A stretch of 64,000 bases of DNA from Limanda limanda (lineage: Eukaryota > Chordata > Actinopteri > Pleuronectiformes > Pleuronectidae). The translations under genes and the position numbers were made by a program. The stretch lies in the NCBI RefSeq assembly GCF_963576545.1, contig NW_026870566.1, forward strand, positions 1 through 64,000, given 5' to 3'. Below the pieces are notes generated by a model, which worked only from the letters and a program-made list of their open reading frames with translations, ran no database searches and was not told where the DNA came from. Positions 21,970-34,170 of the stretch are shown one piece after another; the stretch's first letter is position 1, and the number at the start of each line of letters is the position of its first letter.

Positions 21970-22060
21970 GAAAGTGGTTGCATCTGGACTAATTTGGGTC
22001 CTGCGGATCGATTGGTACCATCCTTGAGCTTCTCCGACTTTCGGAAGGGTTAGGGTTAGG
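21970..22060 (+). repeat. Order-breaking junction: R module followed by T (site 1)
   Basis: R (21970-22014) ends GCGGATCGATTG and is followed at 22015 by GTACCATCCTTGAG, the start of a T module, rather than the N module that otherwise always follows R. Thus a B monomer passes straight to A and the expected C is missing. The shared GATCG(A)TNGGTACCATCC stretch gives a natural crossover point. The next T tract is the short three-G-run form. Confidence 0.92.
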
Positions 22061-22061
22061 G
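22047..22061 (+). repeat. Short telomeric allele GGG(TTAGGG)2, representative
   Basis: A substantial minority of A and B monomers carry one TTAGGG fewer, giving a 15-bp tract with three G-runs and a 157-bp monomer. This copy lies in the A monomer starting at 22015. Other clear examples lie near 5390, 6180, 6660, 9230, 10500, 15775, 22700, 30700, 36465, 43170 and 60040. Three G-runs cannot form a full intramolecular quadruplex by themselves. The 6-bp step is the usual product of replication slippage or unequal exchange within the tract. Confidence 0.9.
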
Positions 22062-24048
22062 ATGAAAGCACATAGGAGAAAGAGATATTCTTGAATAACT
22101 TTTTTTGTGAAGGTCGGAGAGACTTGCAAGTAGGCTCTACCCCCACTAAATGGGGTAGCGCGCATCGATCGGTACCATCCTTGAGCTTCTCCGACTTTTG
22201 GAAGGGTTAGGGTTAGGGTTAGGGATGAAAGCACATAGGAGAAAGAGATATTCTTGAATAACTTTTTTTGTGAAGGTCGGAGAGACTTGCAAGTAGGCTC
22301 TACCCCCACTAAATGGGGTAGCGCGCATCGATCGGTACCATCCTTGAGCTTCTCCGACTTTCGGAAGGGTTAGGGTTAGGGTTAGGGATGAAAGCACATA
22401 GGAGAAAGAGATATTCTTGAATAACTTTTTTTTTGAAGGTCGGAGAGACTTGCAAGTAGGCTCTACCCCCACTAAATGGGGTAGCGCGCATCGATCGGTA
22501 CCATCCTTGAGCTTCTCCGACTTTCGGAAGGGTTAGGGTTAGGGTTAGGGATGAAAGCACATAGGAGAAAGAGATATTCTTGAATAACTTTTTTTGTGAA
22601 GGTCGGAGAGACTTGCAAGTAGGCTCTACCCCCACTAAATGGGGTAGCGCGCATCGATCGGTACCATCCTTGAGCTTCTCCGACTTTCGGAAGGGTTAGG
22701 GTTAGGGATGAAAGCACATAGGAGAAAGAGATATTCTTGAATAACTTTTTTTGTGAAGGTCGGAGAGACTTGGAAAGTGGTTGCATCTGGACTAATTTGG
22801 GTCCTGCGGATCGATTGGTACCATCCCCGAGCTTGTACGACCTTCGGAAGAGGTCGACCGACGAAATTCCCCCAAATCTGAGGAGATATTCTTGAATAAC
22901 TTTTTTTGTGAAGGTCGGAGAGACTTGCAAGTAGGCTCTACCCCCACTAAATGGGGTAGCGCGCATCGATCGTTACCATCCTTGAGCTTCTCCGACTTTC
23001 GGAAGGGTTAGGGTTAGGGTTAGGGATGAAAGCACATAGGAGAAAGAGATATTCTTGAATAACTTTTTTTGTGAAGGTCGGAGAGACTTGCAAGTAGGCT
23101 CTACCCCCACTAAATGGGGTAGCGCGCATCGATCGGTACCATCCTTGAGCTTCTCCGACTTTCGGAAGGGTTAGGGTTAGGGATGAAAGCACATAGGAGA
23201 AAGAGATATTCTTGAATAACGTTTTTTGTGAAGGTCGGAGAGACTTGGAAAGTGGTTGCATCTGGACTAATTTGGGTCCTGCGGATCGATTGGTACCATC
23301 CCCGAGCTTGTACGACCTTCGGAAGAGGTTGACCGACGAAATTCCCCCAAATCTGAGGAGATATTCTTGAATAACTTTTTTTGTGAAGGTCGGAGAGACT
23401 TGCAAGTAGGCTGTACCCCCACTAAATGGGGTTGCGCGCATCGATCGGTACCATCCTTGAGCTTCTCCGACTTTCGGAAGGGTTAGGGTTAGGGTTAGGG
23501 ATGAAAGCACATAGGAGAAAGAGATATTCTTGAATAACGTTTTTTGTGAAGGTCGGAGAGACTTGCAAGTAGGCTCTACCCCCACTAAATGGGGTAGCGC
23601 GCATCGATCGGTACCATCCTTGAGCTTCTCCGACTTTCGGAAGGGTTAGGGTTAGGGTTAGGGATGAAAGCACATAGGAGAAAGAGATATTCTTGAATAA
23701 CTTTTTTTGTGAAGGTCGGAGAGACTTGCAAGTAGGCTCTACCCCCACTAAATGGGGTAGCGCGCATCGATCGGTACCATCCTTGAGCTTCTCCGACTTT
23801 CGGAAGGGTTAGGGTTAGGGATGAAAGCACATAGGAGAAAGAGATATTCTTGAATAACTTTTTTTGTGAAGGTCGGAGAGACTTGCAAGTAGGCTCTACC
23901 CCCACTAAATGGGGTAGCGCGCATCGATCGGTACCATCCTTGAGCTTCTCCGACTTTCGGAAGGGTTAGGGTTAGGGTTAGGGATGAAAGCACATAGGAG
24001 AAAGAGATATTCTTGAATAACTTTTTTTGTGAAGGTCGGAGAGACTTG

Positions 24049-24139
24049 GAAAGTGGTTGCATCTGGACTAATTTGGGTCCTGCGGATCGATTGGTACCAT
24101 CCTTGAGCTTCTCCGACTTTCGGAAGGGTTAGGGTTAGG
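24049..24139 (+). repeat. Order-breaking junction: R followed by T (site 2)
   Basis: This has the same structure as site 1, exactly 2079 bp downstream, with GTACC at 24094. It is part of the second copy of the 13-monomer block, so it is a descendant and not an independent event. Confidence 0.92.
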
Positions 24140-26625
24140 GATGAAAGCACATAGGAGAAAGAGATATTCTTGAATAACTTTTTTTGTGAAGGTCGGAGAG
24201 ACTTGCAAGTAGGCTCTACCCCCACTAAATGGGGTAGCGCGCATCGATCGGTACCATCCTTGAGCTTCTCCGACTTTTGGAAGGGTTAGGGTTAGGGTTA
24301 GGGATGAAAGCACATAGGAGAAAGAGATATTCTTGAATAACTTTTTTTGTGAAGGTCGGAGAGACTTGCAAGTAGGCTCTACCCCCACTAAATGGGGTAG
24401 CGCGCATCGATCGGTACCATCCTTGAGCTTCTCCGACTTTCGGAAGGGTTAGGGTTAGGGTTAGGGATGAAAGCACATAGGAGAAAGAGATATTCTTGAA
24501 TAACTTTTTTTTTGAAGGTCGGAGAGACTTGCAAGTAGGCTCTACCCCCACTAAATGGGGTAGCGCGCATCGATCGGTACCATCCTTGAGCTTCTCCGAC
24601 TTTCGGAAGGGTTAGGGTTAGGGTTAGGGATGAAAGCACATAGGAGAAAGAGATATTCTTGAATAACTTTTTTTGTGAAGGTCGGAGAGACTTGCAAGTA
24701 GGCTCTACCCCCACTAAATGGGGTAGCGCGCATCGATCGGTACCATCCTTGAGCTTCTCCGACTTTCGGAAGGGTTAGGGTTAGGGATGAAAGCACATAG
24801 GAGAAAGAGATATTCTTGAATAACTTTTTTTGTGAAGGTCGGAGAGACTTGGAAAGTGGTTGCATCTGGACTAATTTGGGTCCTGCGGATCGATTGGTAC
24901 CATCCCCGAGCTTGTACGACCTTCGGAAGAGGTCGACCGACGAAATTCCCCCAAATCTGAGGAGATATTCTTGAATAACTTTTTTTGTGAAGGTCGGAGA
25001 GACTTGCAAGTAGGCTCTACCCCCACTAAATGGGGTAGCGCGCATCGATCGTTACCATCCTTGAGCTTCTCCGACTTTCGGAAGGGTTAGGGTTAGGGTT
25101 AGGGATGAAAGCACATAGGAGAAAGAGATATTCTTGAATAACTTTTTTTGTGAAGGTCGGAGAGACTTGCAAGTAGGCTCTACCCCCACTAAATGGGGTA
25201 GCGCGCATCGATCGGTACCATCCTTGAGCTTCTCCGACTTTCGGAAGGGTTAGGGTTAGGGATGAAAGCACATAGGAGAAAGAGATATTCTTGAATAACG
25301 TTTTTTGTGAAGGTCGGAGAGACTTGGAAAGTGGTTGCATCTGGACTAATTTGGGTCCTGCGGATCGATTGGTACCATCCCCGAGCTTGTACGACCTTCG
25401 GAAGAGGTTGACCGACGAAATTCCCCCAAATCTGAGGAGATATTCTTGAATAACTTTTTTTGTGAAGGTCGGAGAGACTTGCAAGTAGGCTGTACCCCCA
25501 CTAAATGGGGTTGCGCGCATCGATCGGTACCATCCTTGAGCTTCTCCGACTTTCGGAAGGGTTAGGGTTAGGCTTAGGGATGAAAGCACATAGGAGAAAG
25601 AGATATTCTTGAATAACGTTTTTTGTGAAGGTCGGAGAGACTTGCAAGTAGGCTCTACCCCCACTAAATGGGGTAGCGCGCATCGATCGGTACCATCCTT
25701 GAGCTTCTCCGACTTTCGGAAGGGTTAGGGTTAGGGTTAGGGATGAAAGCACATAGGAGAAAGAGATATTCTTGAATAACGTTTTTTGTGAAGGTCGGAG
25801 AGACTTGCAAGTAGGCTCTACCCCCACTAAATGGGGTAGCGCGCATCGATCGGTACCATCCTTGAGCTTCTCCGACTTTCGGAAGGGTTAGGGTTAGGGT
25901 TAGGGATGAAAGCACATAGGAGAAAGAGATATTCTTGAATAACTTTTTTTGTGAAGGTCGGAGAGACTTGAAAAGTGGTTGCATCTGGACTAATTTGGGT
26001 CCTGCGGATCGATTGGTACCATCCCCGAGCTTGTACGACCTTCGGAAGAGGTCGACCAACGAAATTCCCCCAAATCTGAGGAGATATTCTTGAATAACTT
26101 TTTTTGTGAAGGTCGGAGAGACTTGCAAGTAGGCTCTACCCCCACTAAATGGGGTAGCGCACATCGATCGGTACCATCCTTGAGCTTCTCCGACTTTCGG
26201 AATGGTTAGGGTTAGGGTTAGGGATGAAAGCACATAGGAGAAAGAGATATTCTTGAATAACTTTTTTTGTGAAGGTCGGAGAGACTTGCAAGTAGGCTCT
26301 ACCCCCACTAAATGGGGTAGCGCGCATCGATCGGTACCATCCTTGAGCTTCTCCGACTTTCGGAAGGGTTAGGGTTAGGGTTAGGGCTGAAAGCACATAG
26401 GAGAAAGAGATATTCTTGAATAACTTTTTTTGTGAAGGTCGGAGAGCCTTTGAAAGTGGTTGCATCTGGACTAATTTGGGTCCTGCGGATCGATTGGTAC
26501 CATCCCCGAGCTTGTACGACCTTCGGAAGAGGTCGACCGACGAAATTCCCCCAAATCTGAGGAGATATTCTTGAATAACTTTTTTTGTGAAGGTCGGAGA
26601 GACTTGCAAGTAGGCTCTACCCCCA

Positions 26626-29600
26626 CTAAATGGGGTAGCGCGCATCGATCGGTACCATCCTTGAGCTTCTCCGACTTTCGGAAGGGTTAGGGTTAGGGTT
26701 AGGGATGAAAGCACATAGGAGAAAGAGATATTCTTGAATAACGTTTTTTGTGAAGGTCGGAGAGACTTGCAAGTAGGCTCTACCCCCACTAAATGGGGTA
26801 GCGCGCATCGATCGGTACCATCTTTGAGCTTCTCCGACTTTCGGAAGGGTTAGGGTTAGGGTTAGGGATGAAAGCACATAGGAGAAAGAGATATTCTTGA
26901 ATAACTTTTTTTGTGAAGGTCGGAGAGACTTGCAAGTAGGCTCTACCCCCACTAAATGGGGTAGCGCGCATCGATCGGTACCATCCTTGAGCTTCTCCGA
27001 CTTTCGGAAGGGTTAGGGTTAGGGTTAGGGATGAAAGCACATAGGAGAAAGAGATATTCTTGAATAACTTTTTTTGTGAAGGTCGGAGAGACTTGCAAGT
27101 AGGCTCTACCCCCACTAAATGGGGTAGCGCGCATCGATCGGTACCATCCTTGAGCTTCTCCGACTTTCGGAAGGGTTAGGGTTAGGGTTAGGGATGAAAG
27201 TACATAGGAGAAAGAGATATTCTTGAATAACTTTTTTTGTGAAGGTCGGAGAGACTTGGAAAGTGGTTGCATCTGGACTAATTTGGGTCCTGCGGATCGA
27301 TTGGTACCATCCCCGAGCTTGTACGACCTTCGGAAGAGGTCGACCGACGAAATTCCCCCAAATCTGAGGAGATATTCTTGAATAACTTTTTTTGTGAATG
27401 TCGGAGAGACTTGCAAGTAGGCTCTACCCCCACTAAATGGGGTAGCGCGCATCGATCGGTACCATCCTTGAGCTTCTCCGACTTTCGGAAGGGTTAGGGT
27501 TAGGGATGAAAGCACATAGGAGAAAGAGATATTCTTGAATAACTTTTTTTGTGAAGGTCGGAGAGACTTGGAAAGTGGTTGCATCTGGACTAATTTGGGT
27601 CCTGCGGATCGATTGGTACCATCCCCGAGCTTGTACGACCTTCGGAAGAGGTCCACCGACGAAATTCCCCCAAATCTGAGGAGATATTCTTGAATAACTT
27701 TTTTTGTGAAGGTCGGAGAGACTTGCAAGTAGGCTCTACCCCCACTAAATGGGGTAGCGCGCATCGATCGGTACCATCCTTGAGCTTCTCCGACTTTCGG
27801 AAGGGTTAGGGTTAGGGTTAGGGATGAAAGCACATAGGAGAAAGAGATATTCTTGAATAACGTTTTTTGTGAAGGTCGGAGAGACTTGCAAGTAGGCTCT
27901 ACCCCCACTAAATGGGGTAGCGCGCATCGATCGGTACCATCTTTGAGCTTCTCCGACTTTCGGAAGGGTTAGGGTTAGGGTTAGGGATGAAAGCACATAG
28001 GAGAAAGAGATATTCTTGAATAACTTTTTTTGTGAAGGTCGGAGAGACTTGCAAGTAGGCTCTACCCCCACTAAATGGGGTAGCGCGCATCGATCGGTAC
28101 CATCCTTGAGCTTCTCCGACTTTCGGAAGGGTTAGGGTTAGGGTTAGGGATGAAAGCACATAGGAGAAAGAGATATTCTTGAATAACTTTTTTTGTGAAG
28201 GTCGGAGAGACTTGCAAGTAGGCTCTACCCCCACTAAATGGGGTAGCGCGCATCGATCGGTACCATCCTTGAGCTTCTCCGACTTTCGGAAGGGTTAGGG
28301 TTAGGGATGAAAGTACATAGGAGAAAGAGATATTCTTGAATAACTTTTTTTGTGAAGGTCGGAGAGACTTGGAAAGTGGTTGCATCTGGACTAATTTGGG
28401 TCCTGCGGATCGATTGGTACCATCCCCGAGCTTGTACGACCTTCGGAAGAGGTCGACCGACGAAATTCCCCCAAATCTGAGGAGATATTCTTGAATAACT
28501 TTTTTTGTGAATGTCGGAGAGACTTGCAAGTAGGCTCTACCCCCACTAAATGGGGTAGCGCGCATCGATCGGTACCATCCTTGAGCTTCTCCGACTTTCG
28601 GAAGGGTTAGGGTTAGGGATGAAAGCACATAGGAGAAAGAGATATTCTTGAATAACTTTTTTTGTGAAGGTCGGAGAGACTTGGAAAGTGGTTGCATCTG
28701 GACTAATTTGGGTCCTGCGGATCGATTGGTACCATCCCCGAGCTTGTACGACCTTCGGAAGAGGTCCACCGACGAAATTCCCCCAAATCTGAGGAGATAT
28801 TCTTGAATAACTTTTTTTGTGAAGGTCGGAGAGACTTGCAAGTAGGCTCTACCCCCACTAAATGGGGTAGCGCACATCGATCGGTACCATCCTTGAGCTT
28901 CTCAGACTTTCGGAAGGGTTAGGGTTAGGGTTAGGGATGAAAGCACATAGGAGAAAGAGATATTCTTGAATAACTTTTTTTGTGAAGGTCGGAGAGACTT
29001 GCAAGTAGGCTCTACCCCCACTAAATGGGGTAGCGCGCATCGATCGGTACCATCCTTGAGCTTCTCCGACTTTCGGAAGGGTTAGGGTTAGGGTTAGGGA
29101 TGAAAGTACATAGGAGAAAGAGATATTCTTGAATAACTTTTTTTGTGAAGGTCGGAGAGACTTGGAAAGTGGTTGCATCTGGACTAATTTGGGTCCTGCA
29201 GATCGATTGGTACCATCCCCGAGCTTGTACGACCTTCGGAAGAGGTCGACCGACGAAATTCCCCCAAATCTGAGGAGATATTCTTGAATAACTTTTTTTG
29301 TGAAGGTCGGAGAGACTTGCAAGTAGGCTCTACCCCCACTAAATGGGGTAGCGCGCATCGATCGGTACCATCCTTGAGCTTCTCCGACTTTCGGAATGGT
29401 TAGGGTTAGGGTTAGGGATGAAAGCACATAGGAGAAAGAGATATTCTTGAATAACTTTTTTTGTGAAGGTCGGAGAGACTTGCAAGTAGGCTCTACCCCC
29501 ACTAAATGGGGTAGCGCGCATCGATCGGTACCATCCTTGAGCTTCTCCGACTTTCGGAAGGGTTAGGGTTAGGGTTAGGGATGAAAGCACATAGGAGAAA

Positions 29601-30309
29601 GAGATATTCTTGAATAACTTTTTTTGTGAAGGTCGGAGAGACTTGGAAAGTGGTTGCATCTGGACTAATTTGGGTCCTGCGGATCGATTGGTACCATCCC
29701 CGAGCTTGTACGACCTTCGGAAGAGGTCGACCGACGAAATTCCCCCAAATCTGAGGAGATATTCTTGAATAACTTTTTTTGTGAAGGTCGGAGAGACTTG
29801 CAAGTAGGCTCTACCCCCACTAAATGGGGTAGCGCGCATCGATCGGTACCATCCTTGAGCTTCTCCGACTTTCGGAAGGGTTAGGGTTAGGGTTAGGGAT
29901 GAAAGCACATAGGAGAAAGAGATATTCTTGAATAACGTTTTTTGTGAAGGTCGGAGAGACTTGCAAGTAGGCTCTACCCCCACTAAATGGGGTAGCGCGC
30001 ATCGATCGGTACCATCTTTGAGCTTCTCCGACTTTCGGAAGGGTTAGGGTTAGGGTTAGGGATGAAAGCACATAGGAGAAAGAGATATTCTTGAATAACT
30101 TTTTTTGTGAAGGTCGGAGAGACTTGCAAGTAGGCTCTACCCCCACTAAATGGGGTAGCGCGCATCGATCGGTACCATCCTTGAGCTTCTCCGACTTTCG
30201 GAAGGGTTAGGGTTAGGGTTAGGGATGAAAGCACATAGGAGAAAGAGATATTCTTGAATAACTTTTTTTGTGAAGGTCGGAGAGACTTGCAAGTAGGCTC
30301 TACCCCCAC
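26626..30309 (+). repeat. Related blocks at 1119- and 2075-bp offsets
   Basis: The variant CATCTTTGAG occurs at 26823, 27942 and 30017 (offsets 1119 and 2075), each preceded by an ACG-TTTTTT core and followed by the same monomer order. The second marker GAAAGTACATAGG (normal GCACATAGG) follows each copy near 27200, 28313 and 30395. A one-repeat difference in telomeric tracts accounts for small length shifts. It is an ordinary satellite amplification with no coding content. Confidence 0.7.
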
Positions 30310-31757
30310 TAAATGGGGTAGCGCGCATCGATCGGTACCATCCTTGAGCTTCTCCGACTTTCGGAAGGGTTAGGGTTAGGGTTAGGGATGAAAGTACATA
30401 GGAGAAAGAGATATTCTTGAATAACTTTTTTTGTGAAGGTCGGAGAGACTTGGAAAGTGGTTGCATCTGGACTAATTTGGGTCCTGCGGATCGATTGGTA
30501 CCATCCCCGAGCTTGTACGACCTTCGGAAGAGGTCGACCGACGAAATTCCCCCAAATCTGAGGAGATATTCTTGAATAACTTTTTTTGTGAATGTCGGAG
30601 AGACTTGCAAGTAGGCTCTACCCCCACTAAATGGGGTAGCGCGCATCGATCGGTACCATCCTTGAGCTTCTCCGACTTTCGGAAGGGTTAGGGTTAGGGA
30701 TGAAAGCACATAGGAGAAAGAGATATTCTTGAATAACTTTTTTTGTGAAGGTCGGAGAGACTTGGAAAGTGGTTGCATCTGGACTAATTTGGGTCCTGCG
30801 GATCGATTGGTACCATCCCCGAGCTTGTACGACCTTCGGAAGAGGTCCACCGACGAAATTCCCCCAAATCTGAGGAGATATTCTTGAATAACTTTTTTTG
30901 TGAAGGTCGGAGAGACTTGCAAGTAGGCTCTACCCCCACTAAATGGGGTAGCGCACATCGATCGGTACCATCCTTGAGCTTCTCCGACTTTCGGAAGGGT
31001 TAGGGTTAGGGTTAGGGATGAAAGCACATAGGAGAAAGAGATATTCTTGAATAACTTTTTTTGTGAAGGTCGGAGAGACTTGCAAGTAGGCTCTACCCCC
31101 ACTAAATGGGGTAGCGCGCATCGATCGGTACCATCCTTGAGCTTCTCCGACTTTCGGAAGGGTTAGGGTTAGGGTTAGGGATGAAAGTACATAGGAGAAA
31201 GAGATATTCTTGAATAACTTTTTTTGTGAAGGTCGGAGAGACTTGGAAAGTGGTTGCATCTGGACTAATTTGGGTCCTGCAGATCGATTGGTACCATCCC
31301 CGAGCTTGTACGACCTTCGGAAGAGGTCGACCGACGAAATTCCCCCAAATCTGAGGAGATATTCTTGAATAACTTTTTTTGTGAATGTCGGAGAGACTTG
31401 CAAGTAGGCTCTACCCCCACTAAATGGGGTAGCGCGCATCGATCGGTACCATCCTTGAGCTTCTCCGACTTTCGGAAGGGTTAGGGTTAGGGATGAAAGC
31501 ACATAGGAGAAAGAGATATTCTTGAATAACTTTTTTTGTGAAGGTCGGAGAGACTTGGAAAGTGGTTGCATCTGGACTAATTTGGGTCCTGCGGATCGAT
31601 TGGTACCATCCCCGAGCTTGTACGACCTTCGGAAGAGGTCCACCGACGAAATTCCCCCAAATCTGAGGAGATATTCTTGAATAACTTTTTTTGTGAAGGT
31701 CGGAGAGACTTGCAAGTAGGCTCTACCCCCACTAAATGGGGTAGCGCACATCGATCG
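30172..31757 (+). repeat. 793-bp tandem pair (ABC + BC with one short tract)
   Basis: GCGCACATCG appears at 30955 and 31748, 793 bp apart, with GAAAGTACATAGG near 30395 and 31190. The block combines an ABC unit (481) with a BC unit carrying one short tract (312). Within it the two C monomers alternate GGTCGACC and GGTCCACC. A related block lies 9602 bp downstream, with GCGCACATCG at 40557 and GTACATAGG near 40788. Confidence 0.75.
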
Positions 31758-32401
31758 GTACCATCCTTGAGCTTCTCCGACTTTCGGAAGGGTTAGGGTT
31801 AGGGTTAGGGATGAAAGCACATAGGAGAAAGAGATATTCTTGAATAACTTTTTTTGTGAAGGTCGGAGAGACTTGCAAGTAGGCTCTACCCCCACTAAAT
31901 GGGGTAGCGCGCATCGATCGGTACCATCCTTGAGCTTCTCCGACTTTCGGAAGGGTTAGGGTTAGGGTTAGGGATGAAAGCACATAGGAGAAAGAGATAT
32001 TCTTGAATAACTTTTTTTGTGAAGGTCGGAGAGACTTGGAAAGTGGTTGCATCTGGACTAATTTGGGTCCTGCGGATCGATTGGTACCATCCCCGAGCTT
32101 GTACGACCTTCGGAAGAGGTCGACCGACGAAATTCCCCCAAATCTGAGGAGATATTCTTGAATAACCTTTTTTGTGAAGGTCGGAGAGACTTGCAAGTAG
32201 GCTCTACCCCCACTAAATGGGGTAGCGCGCATCGATCGGTACCATCCTTGAGCTTCTCCGACTTTCGGAAGGGTTAGGGTTAGGGTTAGGGATGAAAGCA
32301 CATAGGAGAAAGAGATATTCTTGAATAACTTTTTTTGTGAAGGTCGGAGAGACTTGCAAGTAGGCTCTACCCCCACTAAATGGGGTAGCGCGCATCGATC
32401 G

Positions 32402-34170
32402 CTACCATCCTTGAGCTTCTCCGACTTTCGGAAGGGTTAGGGTTAGGGTTAGGGATGAAAGCACATAGGAGAAAGAGATATTCTTGAATAACGTTTTTTG
32501 TGAAGGTCGGAGAGACTTGCAAGTAGGCTCTACCCCCACTAAATGGGGTAGCGCGCATCGATCGGTACCATCCTTGAGCTTCTCCGACTTTCGGAAGGGT
32601 TAGGGTTAGGGTTAGGGATGAAAGCACATAGGAGAAAGAGATATTCTTGAATAACTTTTTTTGTGAAGGTCGGAGAGACTTGGAAAGTGGTTGCATCTGG
32701 ACTAATTTGGGTCCTGCGGATCGATTGGTACCATCCCCGAGCTTGTACGACCTTCGGAAGAGGTCCACCGACGAAATTCCCCCAAATCTGAGGAGATATT
32801 CTTGAATAACTTTTTTTGTGAAGGTCGGAGAGACTTGCAAGTAGGCTCTACCCCCACTAAATGGGGTAGCGCGCATCGATCGGTACCATCCTTGAGCTTC
32901 TCCGACTTTCGGAAGGGTTAGGGTTAGGGTTAGGGATGAAAGCACATAGGAGAAAGAGATATTCTTGAATAACTTTTTTTGTGAAGGTCGGAGAGACTTG
33001 CAAGTAGGCTCTACCCCCACTAAATGGGGTAGCGCGCATCGATCAGTACCATCCTTGAGCTTCTCCGACTTTCGGAAGGGTTAGGGTTAGGGTTAGGGAT
33101 GAAAGCACATAGGAGAAAGAGATATTCTTGAATAACTTTTTTTGTGAAGGTCGGAGAGACTTGCAAGTAGGCTCTACCCCCACTAAATGGGGTAGCGCGC
33201 ATCGATCGGTACCATCCTTGAGCTTCTCCGACTTTCGGAAGGGTTAGGGTTAGGGTTAGGGATGAAAGCACATAGGAGAAAGAGATATTCTTGAATAACT
33301 TTTTTTGTGAAGGTCGGAGAGACTTGGAAAGTGGTTGCATCTGGACTAATTTGGGTCCTGCGGATCGATTGGTACCATCCCCGAGCTTGTACGACCTTCG
33401 GAAGAGGTCGACCGACGAAATTCCCCCAAATCTGAGGAGATATTCTTGAATAACTTTTTTTGTGAATGTCGGAGAGACTTGCAAGTAGGCTCTACCCCCA
33501 CTAAATGGGGTAGCGCGCATCGATCGGTACCATCCTTGAGCTTCTCCGACTTTCGGAAGGGTTAGGGTTAGGGTTAGGGATGAAAGCACATAGGAGAAAG
33601 AGATATTCTTGAATAACTTTTTTTGTGAAGGTCGGAGAGACTTGGAAAGTGGTTGCATCTGGACTAATTTGGGTCCTGCGGATCGATTGGTACCATCCCC
33701 GAGCTTGTACGACCTTCGGAAGAGGTCCACCGACGAAATTCCCCCAAATCTGAGGAGATATTCTTGAATAACTTTTTTTGTGAAGGTCGGAGAGACTTGC
33801 AAGTAGGCTCTACCCCCACTAAATGGGGTAGCGCGCATCGATCGGTACCATCCTTGAGCTTCTCCGACTTTCGGAAGGGTTAGGGTTAGGGTTAGGGATG
33901 AAAGCACATAGGAGAAAGAGATATTCTTGAATAACTTTTTTTGTGAAGGTCGGAGAGACTTTCAAGTAGGCTCTACCCCCACTAAATGGGGTAGCGCGCA
34001 TCGATCGGTACCATCCTTGAGCTTCTCCGACTTTCGGAAGGGTTAGGGTTAGGGTTAGGGATGAAAGCACATAGGAGAAAGAGATATTCTTGAATAACTT
34101 TTTTTGTGAAGGTCGGAGAGACTTGCAAGTAGGCTCTACCCCCACTAAATGGGGTAGCGCGCATCGATCG
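32402..34170 (+). repeat. Super-unit of 1769 bp, 11 monomers (copy at 32.4 kb)
   Basis: The unit starts at the rare junction variant GATCGCTACC (32402) and ends at the next one (34171). Monomer starts 32402, 32565, 32728, 32883, 33046, 33209, 33372, 33527, 33690, 33845 and 34008 read A B C A A B C B C A A. A linked variant, AACC-TTTTTT in the core, lies exactly 235 bp upstream at 32167. The same 1769-bp spacing between two GCTACC markers recurs at 46009-47778. Confidence 0.85.

Larger units (their letters stand above)
21690..25850 (+). repeat. 2079-bp, 13-monomer tandem duplication (copies 1 and 2)
   Basis: From the unusual R-to-T junction at 22015 to its copy at 24094 there are 13 monomers (starts 22015, 22172, 22335, 22498, 22661, 22818, 22973, 23136, 23293, 23448, 23611, 23774, 23931). 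Rare variants repeat at exactly +2079: GATCGTTACC at 22973 and 25052, and AGGTTGACC at 23330 and 25409. Copy 1 also has a private extra A near 21881. Exact borders are uncertain by one or two monomers. Confidence 0.9.
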
